12,805 nucleotides of DNA from Bacteroidales bacterium. Lineage in GTDB: Bacteria > Bacteroidota > Bacteroidia > Bacteroidales > WCHB1-69. Where the stretch lies: NCBI GenBank assembly GCA_012519525.1, contig JAAYQB010000027.1:1-12805 (forward strand), given 5' to 3'. Position 1 is the stretch's first letter, and every line of letters starts with the position of its first letter. The notes under the pieces were generated by a model. That model made no database searches, was not told the origin of the DNA, and saw only the letters and a program-made list of their open reading frames with translations. The position numbers and the translations under genes were made by a program. Of this stretch, positions 1 to 7,723 are shown one piece after another.

Positions 1-11
1 TAATTAATAGT

Positions 12-356
12 TTATTTTAAACGATTGTTTTCCGGAATAACAACAACAGGTTGAAATGTTTTTGCTTCTTCTTGTGTCATCATGGCATAAGAAAGAATAA
101 TAACAGTATCACCGACAACGGCTTTACGAGCCGCCGCACCATTTAAACATATTATTCCACTATTACGTTCACCTTTTATTACATAGGTTTCTATTCTCTC
201 ACCATTATTAATATTAAGCACTTGCACCATTTCAAACTCTATTAGGTTGGCGGCATCCATTAATGCTTCATCAATTGTAATACTTCCTTTGTAGTGAATA
301 TTAGCTTCTGTTATTATCGCACCATGAATTTTTGATTTTAACAGATTTATTTGCAT
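12..356 (-). CDS. panD: Aspartate 1-decarboxylase (PanD proenzyme)
   Basis: This enzyme decarboxylates L-aspartate to beta-alanine, which PanC then joins to pantoate in pantothenate and coenzyme A synthesis. It is made as a proenzyme that cuts itself and forms a pyruvoyl cofactor. The 114-residue length is normal for the bacterial pyruvoyl family. The cleavage site Gly24-Ser25 is present in YKGSITID, and the active-site residues Lys9, Arg54, Thr57, Tyr58 and Asn72 all fall at their usual family positions. The ATG at 354–356 fits the family N-terminus, where the MQINLLKSKIH stretch leads to the catalytic lysine. It lies 12 bases after the panC stop on the same strand, so it is very likely the promoter-distal gene of a wzz-like–panC–panD transcript. 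No good Shine-Dalgarno sequence is visible, as is common in Bacteroidota. The 11 bases left of it hold nothing recognisable. Confidence 0.96.
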   Translation of the reverse strand: MQINLLKSKIHGAIITEANIHYKGSITIDEALMDAANLIEFEMVQVLNINNGERIETYVIKGERNSGIICLNGAAARKAVVGDTVIILSYAMMTQEEAKTFQPVVVIPENNRLK

Positions 357-368
357 CGCTTTACTTTT

Positions 369-1205
369 TTATAATTCTAAATTATCAATTAATCGTACGT
401 TATCTATATAAGCTGCTATACATAGCACACTTTTTTTTGTTTCATTAAAATGAGTAAACGGCATTAAGGTTTCAGCATCTACAATGCTTGCATATTCTAA
501 CTGTAAAAAAGATTGTTGTAGAAACTGTTTAACAATCCATTGTTCAATTTCTTTAGGAGATAATTCTGTTTTTAGCGCTTTAGCTTCAAGCATTGTTTTG
601 TAAATAAAAGCAGCTTTTTCTCTCTTATCTTCCGACAACAACATATTGCGAGAGCTGAAAGCTAAACCATTATCTTCCCTAACCGTATCAACCAAAACAA
701 GTTGTATTGGAAATGCATACATATTAATCAATTTTTTCACAATCACCGCTTGTTGGTAATCTTTTTTTCCAAAAAAAACTTTATCGGGAGTTGTAATTTC
801 AAACAAACGTTTTAGAACTTGAGCAACTCCATTAAAATGTCCTTGACGATATTTACCTTCCATCACCTTGTCTATTTGCCCAAAATCATAAATATCAGTA
901 GGAGGCATTGGGTATATTTCATCAATTGTAGGACAAAAAACAATATCACAAACATCTTGAATAAAAGCAATATCTTGCTCTATATTGCGAGGGTATTTTC
1001 TTAAATCATCAGCATTATTAAATTGTGTGGGATTTACAAAAATACTTCCTACTACCACATTTACATTTTGTTTCGCTTTTTGAAATAAAGCATAATGTCC
1101 TTTATGCAAAGCTCCCATTGTAGGCACAAAACCTATCGTTTTGTTTTGTGCTTTCAACTCAGCTATCGCCGTTTTTATATCTTTAACTTTATACAGGATT
1201 TTCAT
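369..1205 (-). CDS. panC: Pantothenate synthetase (PanC)
   Basis: PanC is the cytoplasmic ligase that condenses D-pantoate and beta-alanine using ATP, giving pantothenate, AMP and pyrophosphate. With the start at 1205 it is 278 residues, the usual family size. Visible motifs are the nucleotidyltransferase-type PTMGALHKGH near residues 28–37 (His34 and His37), SIFVNPTQF near 54–62, GHFNGV near 122–127, the ATP-binding FFGKKDYQQ near 144–152, and SSRN near 184–187. The open frame continues upstream to an ATG at 1256, but the extra 17 residues (ending in a lysine run) have no family counterpart, while MKILYKVKDI matches normal PanC N-termini, so I chose 1205. This start lies inside the end of the wzz-like gene, a 17-base overlap that suggests translational coupling. 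A purine-rich AAAGAAAAAG sits just before the start. No panB is in the window. Confidence 0.96.
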   Translation of the reverse strand: MKILYKVKDIKTAIAELKAQNKTIGFVPTMGALHKGHYALFQKAKQNVNVVVGSIFVNPTQFNNADDLRKYPRNIEQDIAFIQDVCDIVFCPTIDEIYPMPPTDIYDFGQIDKVMEGKYRQGHFNGVAQVLKRLFEITTPDKVFFGKKDYQQAVIVKKLINMYAFPIQLVLVDTVREDNGLAFSSRNMLLSEDKREKAAFIYKTMLEAKALKTELSPKEIEQWIVKQFLQQSFLQLEYASIVDAETLMPFTHFNETKKSVLCIAAYIDNVRLIDNLEL

Positions 1206-2208
1206 CTTTTTCTTTTTTTGAGGCAGTAATGTTTTTGCTACTATTACTTGCCCCAACTTTCATATCATAAAACATAAACAGCAAAGATGTTATAAAAAAC
1301 ACAAACAATGAAACAATAATTGCAATTTTCACAGAAGAAGGAAATGCCTTTATTTTACTTGGATAAGGTTTTTGAACAATACTTAAAAATTCGTAATCTT
1401 TTACTACGTTTATATTTACAGCATCATATCTTGCTTGTAAATCATTGCGTTGAGATATTAACGCATACAATTCTTGTTGAGTAGCTATTGCCAAAGGTCC
1501 TCTTTCTTCAATATTCTTTTTCATTTTCATCAAAGCTTCTTTATTCACTATATGCGAACCTTCATTCGTTCCTAAATACCCTTTTGTTACCTCCACTCCT
1601 TGTGCAGTTTGAATCACTAATTCATAATCAATTCCAAAAGAAACCAACTTTTCAATCGTTGAGTCTATTTCGGCATTTTTATCATCAATAGCATCTTTTA
1701 ATGCTTTAAGACTTAACATATAGGATAATTTTACATCATTTTCTATCTTTTTATTCAGTAAAACAGGAATTTCGTTCGCTATCTCACATGCTATCAAAGG
1801 ATCTTTATCTAAAACTTCTATGACTATATTACCATAATATTTATTTAAAAAAACTTTAATATTTGCATCATATTTATTAGATACGGAAGTAATATCATTT
1901 GAAAGCCCATATCTTTCGATATAATTGTACTTTTTCACTATTGAATCTTTTATATCATTTGCTTCGCACCAAAACATTAATTGTTTAGCAGGAGTTTCAT
2001 CCGATTTGGGCAAAACATTATTAGGATAAAATGCTACTGTAGATTTATATAATGGCGTTATAAACAAAGGCGATGTAAAAAACATACTTGCAATAAAAAA
2101 AATAGCAACAATTCCTAATATCCAATACTTTCGTTTCCAAATTATAGAAATACATTTAATGATATCTATTAAATAAATATCCTTATCTTTTGATTTTCCT
2201 TCTTCCAT
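1189..2208 (-). CDS. Wzz/GumC-type polysaccharide chain-length determinant
   Basis: This is a 339-residue inner-membrane protein with the architecture of polysaccharide co-polymerases, which set the chain length of O-antigen, capsule or exopolysaccharide. A short cytoplasmic N-terminus containing IYLIDIIK leads to a first membrane helix near residues 28–45. A large periplasmic region follows, with predicted coiled-coil stretches near 165–190 and 230–265. The family proline-rich motif KPYPSKIKAFPSS near 280–292 immediately precedes a second membrane helix near 294–314. Only about 25 residues, rich in Lys and Ser, follow, so there is no fused tyrosine-kinase domain as in Wzc proteins. Which polymer it controls cannot be told, because no glycosyltransferase, flippase or polymerase is in view. 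It is the first gene of the minus-strand group with panC and panD, and its last 17 bases overlap panC. A Bacteroidota-type -7 element lies about 65 bases upstream of its ATG. Confidence 0.87.
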   Translation of the reverse strand: MEEGKSKDKDIYLIDIIKCISIIWKRKYWILGIVAIFFIASMFFTSPLFITPLYKSTVAFYPNNVLPKSDETPAKQLMFWCEANDIKDSIVKKYNYIERYGLSNDITSVSNKYDANIKVFLNKYYGNIVIEVLDKDPLIACEIANEIPVLLNKKIENDVKLSYMLSLKALKDAIDDKNAEIDSTIEKLVSFGIDYELVIQTAQGVEVTKGYLGTNEGSHIVNKEALMKMKKNIEERGPLAIATQQELYALISQRNDLQARYDAVNINVVKDYEFLSIVQKPYPSKIKAFPSSVKIAIIVSLFVFFITSLLFMFYDMKVGASNSSKNITASKKEKDENPV

Positions 2209-2251
2209 TTATTATTTAATTTACATGAATACAAACTCTTAAAATAAATCA

Positions 2252-2273
2252 GCAACATTTTAATGTTAGTTGC
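2252..2273 (-). promoter_or_regulatory. Nested inverted repeat at the start of the wzz-like leader
   Basis: Bases 2254–2259 (AACATT) and 2262–2267 (AATGTT) form a perfect 6-bp inverted repeat with a 2-base spacer. An outer pair, GCAAC at 2252–2256 and GTTGC at 2269–2273, is also complementary. The element begins at the edge of the -7 box and covers the expected transcription start of the wzz-like–panC–panD operon. It could be an operator or a 5' leader hairpin. With so little GC it could also be chance. Confidence 0.3.
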
Positions 2274-2280
2274 AAAAGTA
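2273..2280 (-). promoter_or_regulatory. Bacteroidota -7 promoter element for wzz-like–panC–panD
   Basis: Read on the minus strand this is TACTTTTG followed by CA, an exact match to TAnnTTTG, the -7 element of Bacteroidota primary promoters. It lies 64 bases upstream of the wzz-like ATG, predicting a leader of roughly 55–60 bases. No TTTG is found at the matching -33 distance, so only the -7 half is supported. It is the only such match seen on this strand in the divergent gap. Confidence 0.6.
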
Positions 2281-2385
2281 CGTATTTATTTCATATCTTT
2301 TGTCGTTTTTCCTATTTTTAACCATAAAAAACATTATTTTATGAATAATTAATATTTTTACAGCTTATCATTTGCTTAATTATGG

Positions 2386-2393
2386 TATCTTTG
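2386..2393 (+). promoter_or_regulatory. Bacteroidota -7 promoter element for pdxA–murF/alr
   Basis: TATCTTTG followed by CA matches the Bacteroidota -7 consensus TAnnTTTG exactly. It ends 20 bases before the pdxA ATG, so the leader would be only about 13–15 bases long. No TTTG stands at the expected 19–21 base spacing upstream; the TTTG at 2371–2374 is too close, with an 11-base spacing. The element fits the start of the plus-strand pdxA–murF/alr operon. Confidence 0.65.
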
Positions 2394-2413
2394 CAATATA
2401 AAAATTAGGTTCT

Positions 2414-3439
2414 ATGAGCAAAAAGTCAATAACAATTGGAATTACCCACGGAGATGTAAATAGCATTAGTTATGAAATTATTATGAAAACTTTTAATGAT
2501 CCTCGTATAATGGAGTCTTGTACTCCTATCGTATACGGCTCTTCAAAAGTAACTTCTTTTTATAAAAAAATACTACCAGCTATTATATCTCCCAATTTTC
2601 GATTTAATATTATTAAAGATGTAAAACAAGCTGTATTAAAAAAAGCAAATTTAATCAATATTGTCGAAGACGAAATTAAAATAGATATAGGACAAATTAC
2701 TCCTATTGCCGGCGATATGGCTCGCTTATCTCTTGAGATGGCAACCAAAGACTTAATTGAAGGGAATTTAGATGTATTAGTTACTTGTCCTATCAACAAG
2801 CAAAACGTTTTTTCGTCAACTTTCAACTATAGTGGACAAACAGAATATTTAGCAAATGCCACAAAAACCAAAAACTTTATCATGTTAATGGTCGCTAACG
2901 ATATCCGCATCGGAACTGTAACCACACATTGCGCACTTGCCGATGTATCAAAAAAAATTAGCAAAAAATTAATTATTGATAAGATTAACGTACTTAATCA
3001 AAGTTTAATCAATGATTTTGCCATTATCAAACCTCGCATAGCAGTGCTTGCTCTTAATCCCCATGCCGGCGACAATCAATTGTTTGGGACAGAAGAACAA
3101 GAGAAAATAATTCCTGCTATTCAAGAGTCTTTTGATAAAAAGATCTATGCATTTGGACCTTTTGCAGCCGATGGCTTTTTTGGTTCCGGAGAATTTAATA
3201 AATATGATGCCATTTTAGCTATGTATCACGACCAAGCTATGATTCCTTTTAAACTACTATCTTTTGATGAGGGAGTAAATTACACTGCCGGACTTCCATT
3301 TATTAGAACATCTCCGGCACATGGTAGCGCTATGAGCATTGCAGGACAAGACATAGCCTCTTTTAATTCCTTCCAAAATGCAGTTTACCTAGCTTGCGAT
3401 ATTTATAGAAACAGAAATAATATTATCAATTCCGACTAA
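2414..3439 (+). CDS. pdxA: 4-hydroxythreonine-4-phosphate dehydrogenase (PdxA), with unusual residues
   Basis: PdxA oxidises 4-phosphooxy-L-threonine with NAD; the product loses CO2 and is used by PdxJ to build pyridoxine phosphate. The protein is 341 residues, the usual length, and full-length similarity to the family is plain: CPINKQNV near 125–132, LALNPHAGDN near 212–221, AADGFFGSG near 251–259, YHDQ near 271–274 and RTSPAHG near 298–304. The three metal ligands His172, His217 and His272 and the substrate residues Thr143, Lys280, Asn289 and Arg298 are all in register with E. coli PdxA. Oddities: the normally conserved GHTE is GQTE here (Gln142 in place of the substrate-contacting His), and the N-terminal NGIG-like motif is NSIS (residues 16–19). 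The gene lies 14 bases before murF/alr and probably shares its transcript. The likely role is PLP synthesis; altered specificity is possible because of these changes. Confidence 0.92.
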   Translation: MSKKSITIGITHGDVNSISYEIIMKTFNDPRIMESCTPIVYGSSKVTSFYKKILPAIISPNFRFNIIKDVKQAVLKKANLINIVEDEIKIDIGQITPIAGDMARLSLEMATKDLIEGNLDVLVTCPINKQNVFSSTFNYSGQTEYLANATKTKNFIMLMVANDIRIGTVTTHCALADVSKKISKKLIIDKINVLNQSLINDFAIIKPRIAVLALNPHAGDNQLFGTEEQEKIIPAIQESFDKKIYAFGPFAADGFFGSGEFNKYDAILAMYHDQAMIPFKLLSFDEGVNYTAGLPFIRTSPAHGSAMSIAGQDIASFNSFQNAVYLACDIYRNRNNIINSD

Positions 3440-3453
3440 CACCAAATTATACT

Positions 3454-5934
3454 ATGCCTTTATATACTATTTCTACCATCGCTAAAATTGTTAATGGTGT
3501 CTTAACCTATAACAACAAAGAAGACAGCATAATTAAAGAATTGGGCTACGACAGCCGCAAAATACAACTTGAATCCAATGTATTGTTTTTTGCTTTGGTA
3601 TCTTCTAAAAATGACGGACACAAATACATAGGAGAACTTTATACTAAAAACATTAGAAATTTTGTTGTCAACAAAAACTTTAAAGACCTCCAGTTGTATC
3701 CGGAAGCAAATTTTATTCAAGTCAACGACACGCTAATGGCTTTGCAAACCTTAGCAAAGCAACATCGAAAATCTTTCTCTATTCCTGTCATCGGAATTAC
3801 TGGCAGCAATGGAAAAACAACAGTCAAAGAGTGGCTTTATCAATTGTTATGCGATGACCATAAAATAGCTTATACCCCCAATAGCTTCAACTCTCAAATA
3901 GGAGTTCCTCTATCTGTATGGAGTATCAATAAAGAAACACAATTAGGAATTTTCGAAGCCGGTATTTCTGCCCCTAACGAAATGAATAATTTAAAAGAAA
4001 TTATTAACCCTACTATCGGCATACTTACTAATATCGGAACAGCTCACGATGAGTATTTCATGGATGTAAAACAAAAAATAGGAGAAAAACTCAATCTGTT
4101 TCGTAATGTTGAAACTCTTATTTATGGCATTGACAATGGAATTATTACGGAAGTCTTAATGCGAACCGAATTAACTAAAAAAATAAAACTTTTTACTTGG
4201 AGTTGCAAAAAAGAAGAAGCTAATTTATTTATTAGTAATATTACCAAACATTTTAAATCAACAGAAATAACAGCCGTTTATAAAAAACAAAAAATAAAAA
4301 TAAAAATACCTTTTATTGATGATGCTGCTATAGAAAACACCATTACTTGCTGGGCTTGTCTCTTATTATTAGGTTATTCTAATGATATTATTGCTGAAAA
4401 AATCAGCAAACTGACTCCTATCGCTATGCGTTTAGAACTAAAACAAGGAATTAATCGCTGCATGATTATTAACGACACCTATAATTCCGATATTAATTCT
4501 TTACAAATAGCTCTCAATTTAATGGCTAATCAACAACAATTCAAAAAACGAACACTTATTCTTTCCGACATCTTACAAAGCGGTAGTTCCGAGTATGAAT
4601 TATATAAGCAAATTGCCGATTTATTAATAATAAAAAATGTCCATCGCATAATTGGTATTGGGGAAGCCATCTCTCGACAAGCTAATAGTTTTACTATTAA
4701 AAAAGAATTTTATAAAACAACCGGTGATTTTTTTGAAGAATTTGATTATTCAAAACTTGAAGACGAAATCATTCTTATCAAAGGAGCAAGAGAGTTCAAT
4801 TTTGAACGCATATCCAATTACTTAGAATTAAAAACTCACGAAACAGTATTAGAGGTAAGTTTAACTTCGCTGATAGCTAACTTAAACTATTTTCGTTCTC
4901 TCATCCAGCCTAATACAAAAGTTATGGCAATGGTAAAAGCCTTCGGTTATGGCATTGGCGACATCGACATTGCCAATGAACTGCAATATCATAAAATTGA
5001 TTATTTAACTGTTGCTTATGTAGATGAAGGCATTGCATTAAAAAATAAAAACATTCATTTGCCTATTATGGTAATGAATCCCGATGAACGAAGCATAGAA
5101 TCTATACTCAAACAACAATTACAACCCGAAATTTACAGTTTTCGCATATTGCATTTATTGGAACAAGCATTGGAACACAACCCTCAAATTCCTAACATAC
5201 ACATTCATTTAAAAATAGATACGGGAATGCATCGCTTAGGATTTGAAAAACAAAACCTAACCGACTTATTAAATCTTTTAAAAAACAATCCGAAAATCAT
5301 AGTCGAAAGTATATTCTCTCATTTTGCTGCTGCCGACGACACCTACGAAGATGATTTCACAAAACAACAAGCTGACTTATTAACAGAGTGTCATAGCATT
5401 ATAAGTGAGAGCTTAGGCTATACGCCTATTAAACATATCTGCAATTCCATTGCTACGGTACGTTTTCCGCAATACCATTTCGATATGGTTCGGCTTGGAA
5501 TCGGATTGTTCGGCATCAATCCATTTGCCAATCAAAACAAACTTGAAAATGTAGCTACATTAAAAACTATTATTTCACAAATCAAACTCATTAAAAAAGG
5601 AGATACCGTAGGATATAATCGAAAATGGACTGCTCCTAAAGACACTACATTAGCAATAATCCCAATTGGTTATGCCGACGGATTTCCTCGCACCTTAGAA
5701 AATGAAAACGGAGTTATTTTAATTAATAATCAAATGGCTAAAATTGTAGGAAATATTTGCATGGATATGTGTATGGCAGATATTTCTGATATTTCAGCTA
5801 AAGAAGGCGATAGCGTTATTATTTTTGGAAAAGATTTACCCATTACTCAATTTGCTAAAAAAGCAAATCGTACTGAATATGAAGTGCTAACAGGAATTTC
5901 GCAAAGAGTAAAGCGAATTTTTGTTCAAAAATAA
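3454..5934 (+). CDS. murF-alr: MurF–alanine racemase fusion protein
   Basis: This bifunctional cytoplasmic enzyme has 826 residues. The N-terminal part, about 1–455, is MurF, which adds D-Ala-D-Ala to UDP-MurNAc-tripeptide using ATP. It shows the N-terminal YDSR motif near 32–35, the P-loop GITGSNGKTT at 114–123, TPNSFNSQIGVP near 141–152, NIGTAHDEY near 193–201, NDTYNSD near 340–346 and a C-terminal KGAREFNFE near 443–451. The C-terminal part, about 465–826, is PLP-dependent alanine racemase, which makes the D-Ala. It has Lys495 in MVKAFGYG for the Schiff base, KIDTGMHRLGF at 587–597, RLGIGLFG near 680–687, the catalytic Tyr721 in VGYNRKWTA, GYADGFPR at 739–746 and NICMDMCMADI near 767–777. 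Both halves keep their key residues, so both are expected to be active. The same fusion is known across Bacteroidota. It follows pdxA by 14 bases; PdxA helps make the PLP that the racemase uses. Confidence 0.96.
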   Translation: MPLYTISTIAKIVNGVLTYNNKEDSIIKELGYDSRKIQLESNVLFFALVSSKNDGHKYIGELYTKNIRNFVVNKNFKDLQLYPEANFIQVNDTLMALQTLAKQHRKSFSIPVIGITGSNGKTTVKEWLYQLLCDDHKIAYTPNSFNSQIGVPLSVWSINKETQLGIFEAGISAPNEMNNLKEIINPTIGILTNIGTAHDEYFMDVKQKIGEKLNLFRNVETLIYGIDNGIITEVLMRTELTKKIKLFTWSCKKEEANLFISNITKHFKSTEITAVYKKQKIKIKIPFIDDAAIENTITCWACLLLLGYSNDIIAEKISKLTPIAMRLELKQGINRCMIINDTYNSDINSLQIALNLMANQQQFKKRTLILSDILQSGSSEYELYKQIADLLIIKNVHRIIGIGEAISRQANSFTIKKEFYKTTGDFFEEFDYSKLEDEIILIKGAREFNFERISNYLELKTHETVLEVSLTSLIANLNYFRSLIQPNTKVMAMVKAFGYGIGDIDIANELQYHKIDYLTVAYVDEGIALKNKNIHLPIMVMNPDERSIESILKQQLQPEIYSFRILHLLEQALEHNPQIPNIHIHLKIDTGMHRLGFEKQNLTDLLNLLKNNPKIIVESIFSHFAAADDTYEDDFTKQQADLLTECHSIISESLGYTPIKHICNSIATVRFPQYHFDMVRLGIGLFGINPFANQNKLENVATLKTIISQIKLIKKGDTVGYNRKWTAPKDTTLAIIPIGYADGFPRTLENENGVILINNQMAKIVGNICMDMCMADISDISAKEGDSVIIFGKDLPITQFAKKANRTEYEVLTGISQRVKRIFVQK

Positions 5935-5946
5935 TGATAATTATCT

Positions 5947-5977
5947 TTTGTAATAATTTTTAAAATGCGTATTTTTG
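5947..5977 (+). promoter_or_regulatory. Complete Bacteroidota promoter for glmM–ftsB-like–aroQ
   Basis: TTTG at 5947–5950, exactly 19 bases, then TATTTTTG at 5970–5977 gives a full match to the Bacteroidota primary promoter consensus TTTG-N19-TAnnTTTG. This is the only place in the window where both halves are present at the right spacing. The predicted start is near 5984, giving a leader of about 28 bases before the glmM ATG. The -33 half begins only 13 bases after the murF/alr stop. Confidence 0.72.
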
Positions 5978-5983
5978 TACGCA
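5966..5983. repeat. Inverted repeat lying over the glmM promoter -7 box
   Basis: TGCGTA at 5966–5971 and TACGCA at 5978–5983 are perfect reverse complements separated by TTTTTG. The left arm ends with the first two bases of the -7 element and the loop holds the rest of it. A dyad centred on a promoter core is the usual place for a repressor site, but no regulator gene is nearby and no second copy was noticed, so function is only a possibility. Confidence 0.45.
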
Positions 5984-6011
5984 AATAAAAAAATAAGAAT
6001 AAATAAATACT

Positions 6012-7427
6012 ATGTCACTAATAAAATCAATATCGGGAATTAGAGGAACAATAGGAGGAAAAATAGGAGAAAATTTAACACCCTATGACATCGTTAAATT
6101 CACCCTTGCTTATAGTGTTTTTTTAAAAGAAAAGAACCTTTCCAACAACAACTTAAATGTCGTTATAGGAAGAGATGCACGCACTTCGGGCGAAATGGTC
6201 AATCATATTGTTTGTGGAACTTTATTGAGTATGGGCATTAATCCCATTGACATAGGACTAACGACCACCCCTACAGTAGAAATGAAAGTTTTACATTCCG
6301 ATGCTATCGGAGGAATCATTATCACGGCAAGTCATAACCCATTCAATTGGAATGCATTAAAATTACTAAACGAAAAAGGAGAGTTTTTATCTGCCGAAGA
6401 AGGAGAAAAAATAATTACTCTCTCTGAAAATCAAAACATATTATTTTCAGAGGCTTCTCAATTGGGAAAATGCATTCAACAAAATGATGCTATTGATTTT
6501 CATATAAAAAAAATACTTGAACTTCCCCTCGTTGATGTAGATGCCATTCGTAAAAGAAATTTTAACATAGCCATTGATTGCATCAACTCTTCGGGAGGAA
6601 TTGTTTTGCCTATTCTATTGAAAGCATTGGGCGTAAACAATATTCAAATAATTAATGGAGAACCTACAGGTGTTTTTGCTCACAATCCGGAACCGCTTCC
6701 CGAACATTTGGAAGAACTCTGTCATACGGTAAAAAACACTCGTGCAGATGTAGGATTTGCTGTTGACCCTGACGTTGACAGACTTGCCATTGTTCAAGAA
6801 AATGGAGAAGTTTTTGGTGAAGAATACACCTTAGTTGCTGTTGCCGACTATGTTTTACAAAATAAAAAAGGCAATACCGTTTCCAATTTATCTTCAACCA
6901 AAGCACTTCAAATTGTTACCGAAAAATACGGTGGTACTTATAGTGCCTCTGCTGTCGGCGAAGTCAATGTTGTCAAAAAAATGAAAACAACAAATGCCAT
7001 TATCGGAGGCGAAGGAAATGGCGGAGTCATTTATCCCGAATTACACTATGGTAGAGACGCTTTGGTAGGAATTGCTTTGTTTTTGTCGTATTTAGCTAAA
7101 ACAAAAAAAACATGTTCGGAATTAAGAAAAACTTATCCTGATTTTTTTATTTCTAAAAATAAAATTCTCTTAGAGAATAATATTAATGTAGATGAACTTT
7201 TACTTTATTTTAAAAACAAATACAAAGAACAACCTGTTATTGATATAGATGGAGTTAGAATTGATTTTCACAAAGAATGGGTGCATTTACGCAAATCAAA
7301 CACCGAACCGATTATACGCATTTATGCTGAAAGTCAAACAGAAAAAGAAGCCAATCAATTAGCACAAAAAATAATAGACGAAATTAATACTTATATAAAA
7401 AACAACTCTAAAACAATGAACGTATGA
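6012..7427 (+). CDS. glmM: Phosphoglucosamine mutase (GlmM-type phosphohexomutase)
   Basis: GlmM interconverts glucosamine-6-phosphate and glucosamine-1-phosphate in the cytoplasm, on the path to UDP-GlcNAc for peptidoglycan and lipopolysaccharide. The 471-residue protein has the four phosphohexomutase hallmarks in order: the active-site loop TASHNP near 105–110 with phosphoserine Ser107 followed by NALK, the Mg-binding loop DPDVDRL near 252–258, the sugar-binding GEGNGG near 333–338, and the phosphate-binding RKSNTEP near 427–433. An N-terminal SGIRGTIGG also fits the family. It is somewhat longer than E. coli GlmM (445), in line with Bacteroidota members annotated as GlmM. A related phosphomannomutase or phosphoglucomutase activity cannot be excluded from sequence alone, but the division and cell-wall context favours GlmM. 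It is the first gene behind a complete promoter, and its TGA stop overlaps the next ATG as ATGA. Confidence 0.88.
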   Translation: MSLIKSISGIRGTIGGKIGENLTPYDIVKFTLAYSVFLKEKNLSNNNLNVVIGRDARTSGEMVNHIVCGTLLSMGINPIDIGLTTTPTVEMKVLHSDAIGGIIITASHNPFNWNALKLLNEKGEFLSAEEGEKIITLSENQNILFSEASQLGKCIQQNDAIDFHIKKILELPLVDVDAIRKRNFNIAIDCINSSGGIVLPILLKALGVNNIQIINGEPTGVFAHNPEPLPEHLEELCHTVKNTRADVGFAVDPDVDRLAIVQENGEVFGEEYTLVAVADYVLQNKKGNTVSNLSSTKALQIVTEKYGGTYSASAVGEVNVVKKMKTTNAIIGGEGNGGVIYPELHYGRDALVGIALFLSYLAKTKKTCSELRKTYPDFFISKNKILLENNINVDELLLYFKNKYKEQPVIDIDGVRIDFHKEWVHLRKSNTEPIIRIYAESQTEKEANQLAQKIIDEINTYIKNNSKTMNV

Positions 7428-7723
7428 AAATATTTGCATGGATAGGAAAGTATAAATATCTAATACTTATATTGTTATTAATTAGCTACTTATCGTTAAG
7501 CGAAAACAATCTCTTTTTAAGTATTAAATTAAAAAAAGAAATTAAAAAATTAGAAAAAGAGAACCAACAACTTCTCAATAAAAACGAACAAATAAAAAAA
7601 ATCAATCAAGAAATCAATAAAAACAAAGATGCTATGGAACTTTACATGAGAGAATATTATTTCTTGAAAAAAGAGAATGAGGAAATTTTTAGAATTATTT
7701 ATGTAGATGATAATGAAAAATAA
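7424..7723 (+). CDS. FtsB/DivIC-like septum formation protein
   Basis: This small bitopic membrane protein of 99 residues has a basic N-terminus (KIFAWIGKYKY), one membrane helix near residues 12–26, a Lys/Glu/Asn-rich coiled coil near 33–70, and a C-terminal MREYYFLKKENEEIFRI segment. That last segment resembles the R-E-x-y-x-x-k-x-x-E end of the FtsB/DivIC family, whose members bridge FtsL and FtsQ in the divisome. Family assignment rests on this layout and end motif rather than strong sequence identity. The start ATG overlaps the glmM stop in ATGA, a sign of translational coupling, and the end overlaps aroQ by 17 bases. Neighbouring cell-wall genes support a role in division. The high AAA/AAT codon content reflects the coiled coil and the AT-rich genome. 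Confidence 0.78.
   Translation: MKIFAWIGKYKYLILILLLISYLSLSENNLFLSIKLKKEIKKLEKENQQLLNKNEQIKKINQEINKNKDAMELYMREYYFLKKENEEIFRIIYVDDNEK

Noticed and set aside
819..1004. Open frames on the opposite strand inside panC, and similar ones inside rlmD, glmM and the barrel gene
   Set aside because: Each lies fully within a well-supported gene, has no family resemblance or plausible upstream signals, and is explained as a shadow frame.
1206..1225. A run of seven A on the minus strand at the wzz-like/panC junction, resembling a frameshift slippery site
   Set aside because: A -1 shift reaches a TGA almost at once at the panC ATGA. A fusion with panC would need a +1 or -2 shift, and no stimulatory structure is visible. 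Ordinary overlap explains it.
1205..1256. ATG at 1256 as the panC start
   Set aside because: It adds 17 residues ending in a lysine run with no family counterpart, and would enlarge the overlap with the upstream gene. The ATG at 1205 fits known PanC N-termini.
5935..5950. Palindrome GATAATTATC after the murF/alr stop as a terminator
   Set aside because: It is a 10-base palindrome with no loop and no GC, followed by only four T. It also runs into the -33 element of the next promoter.
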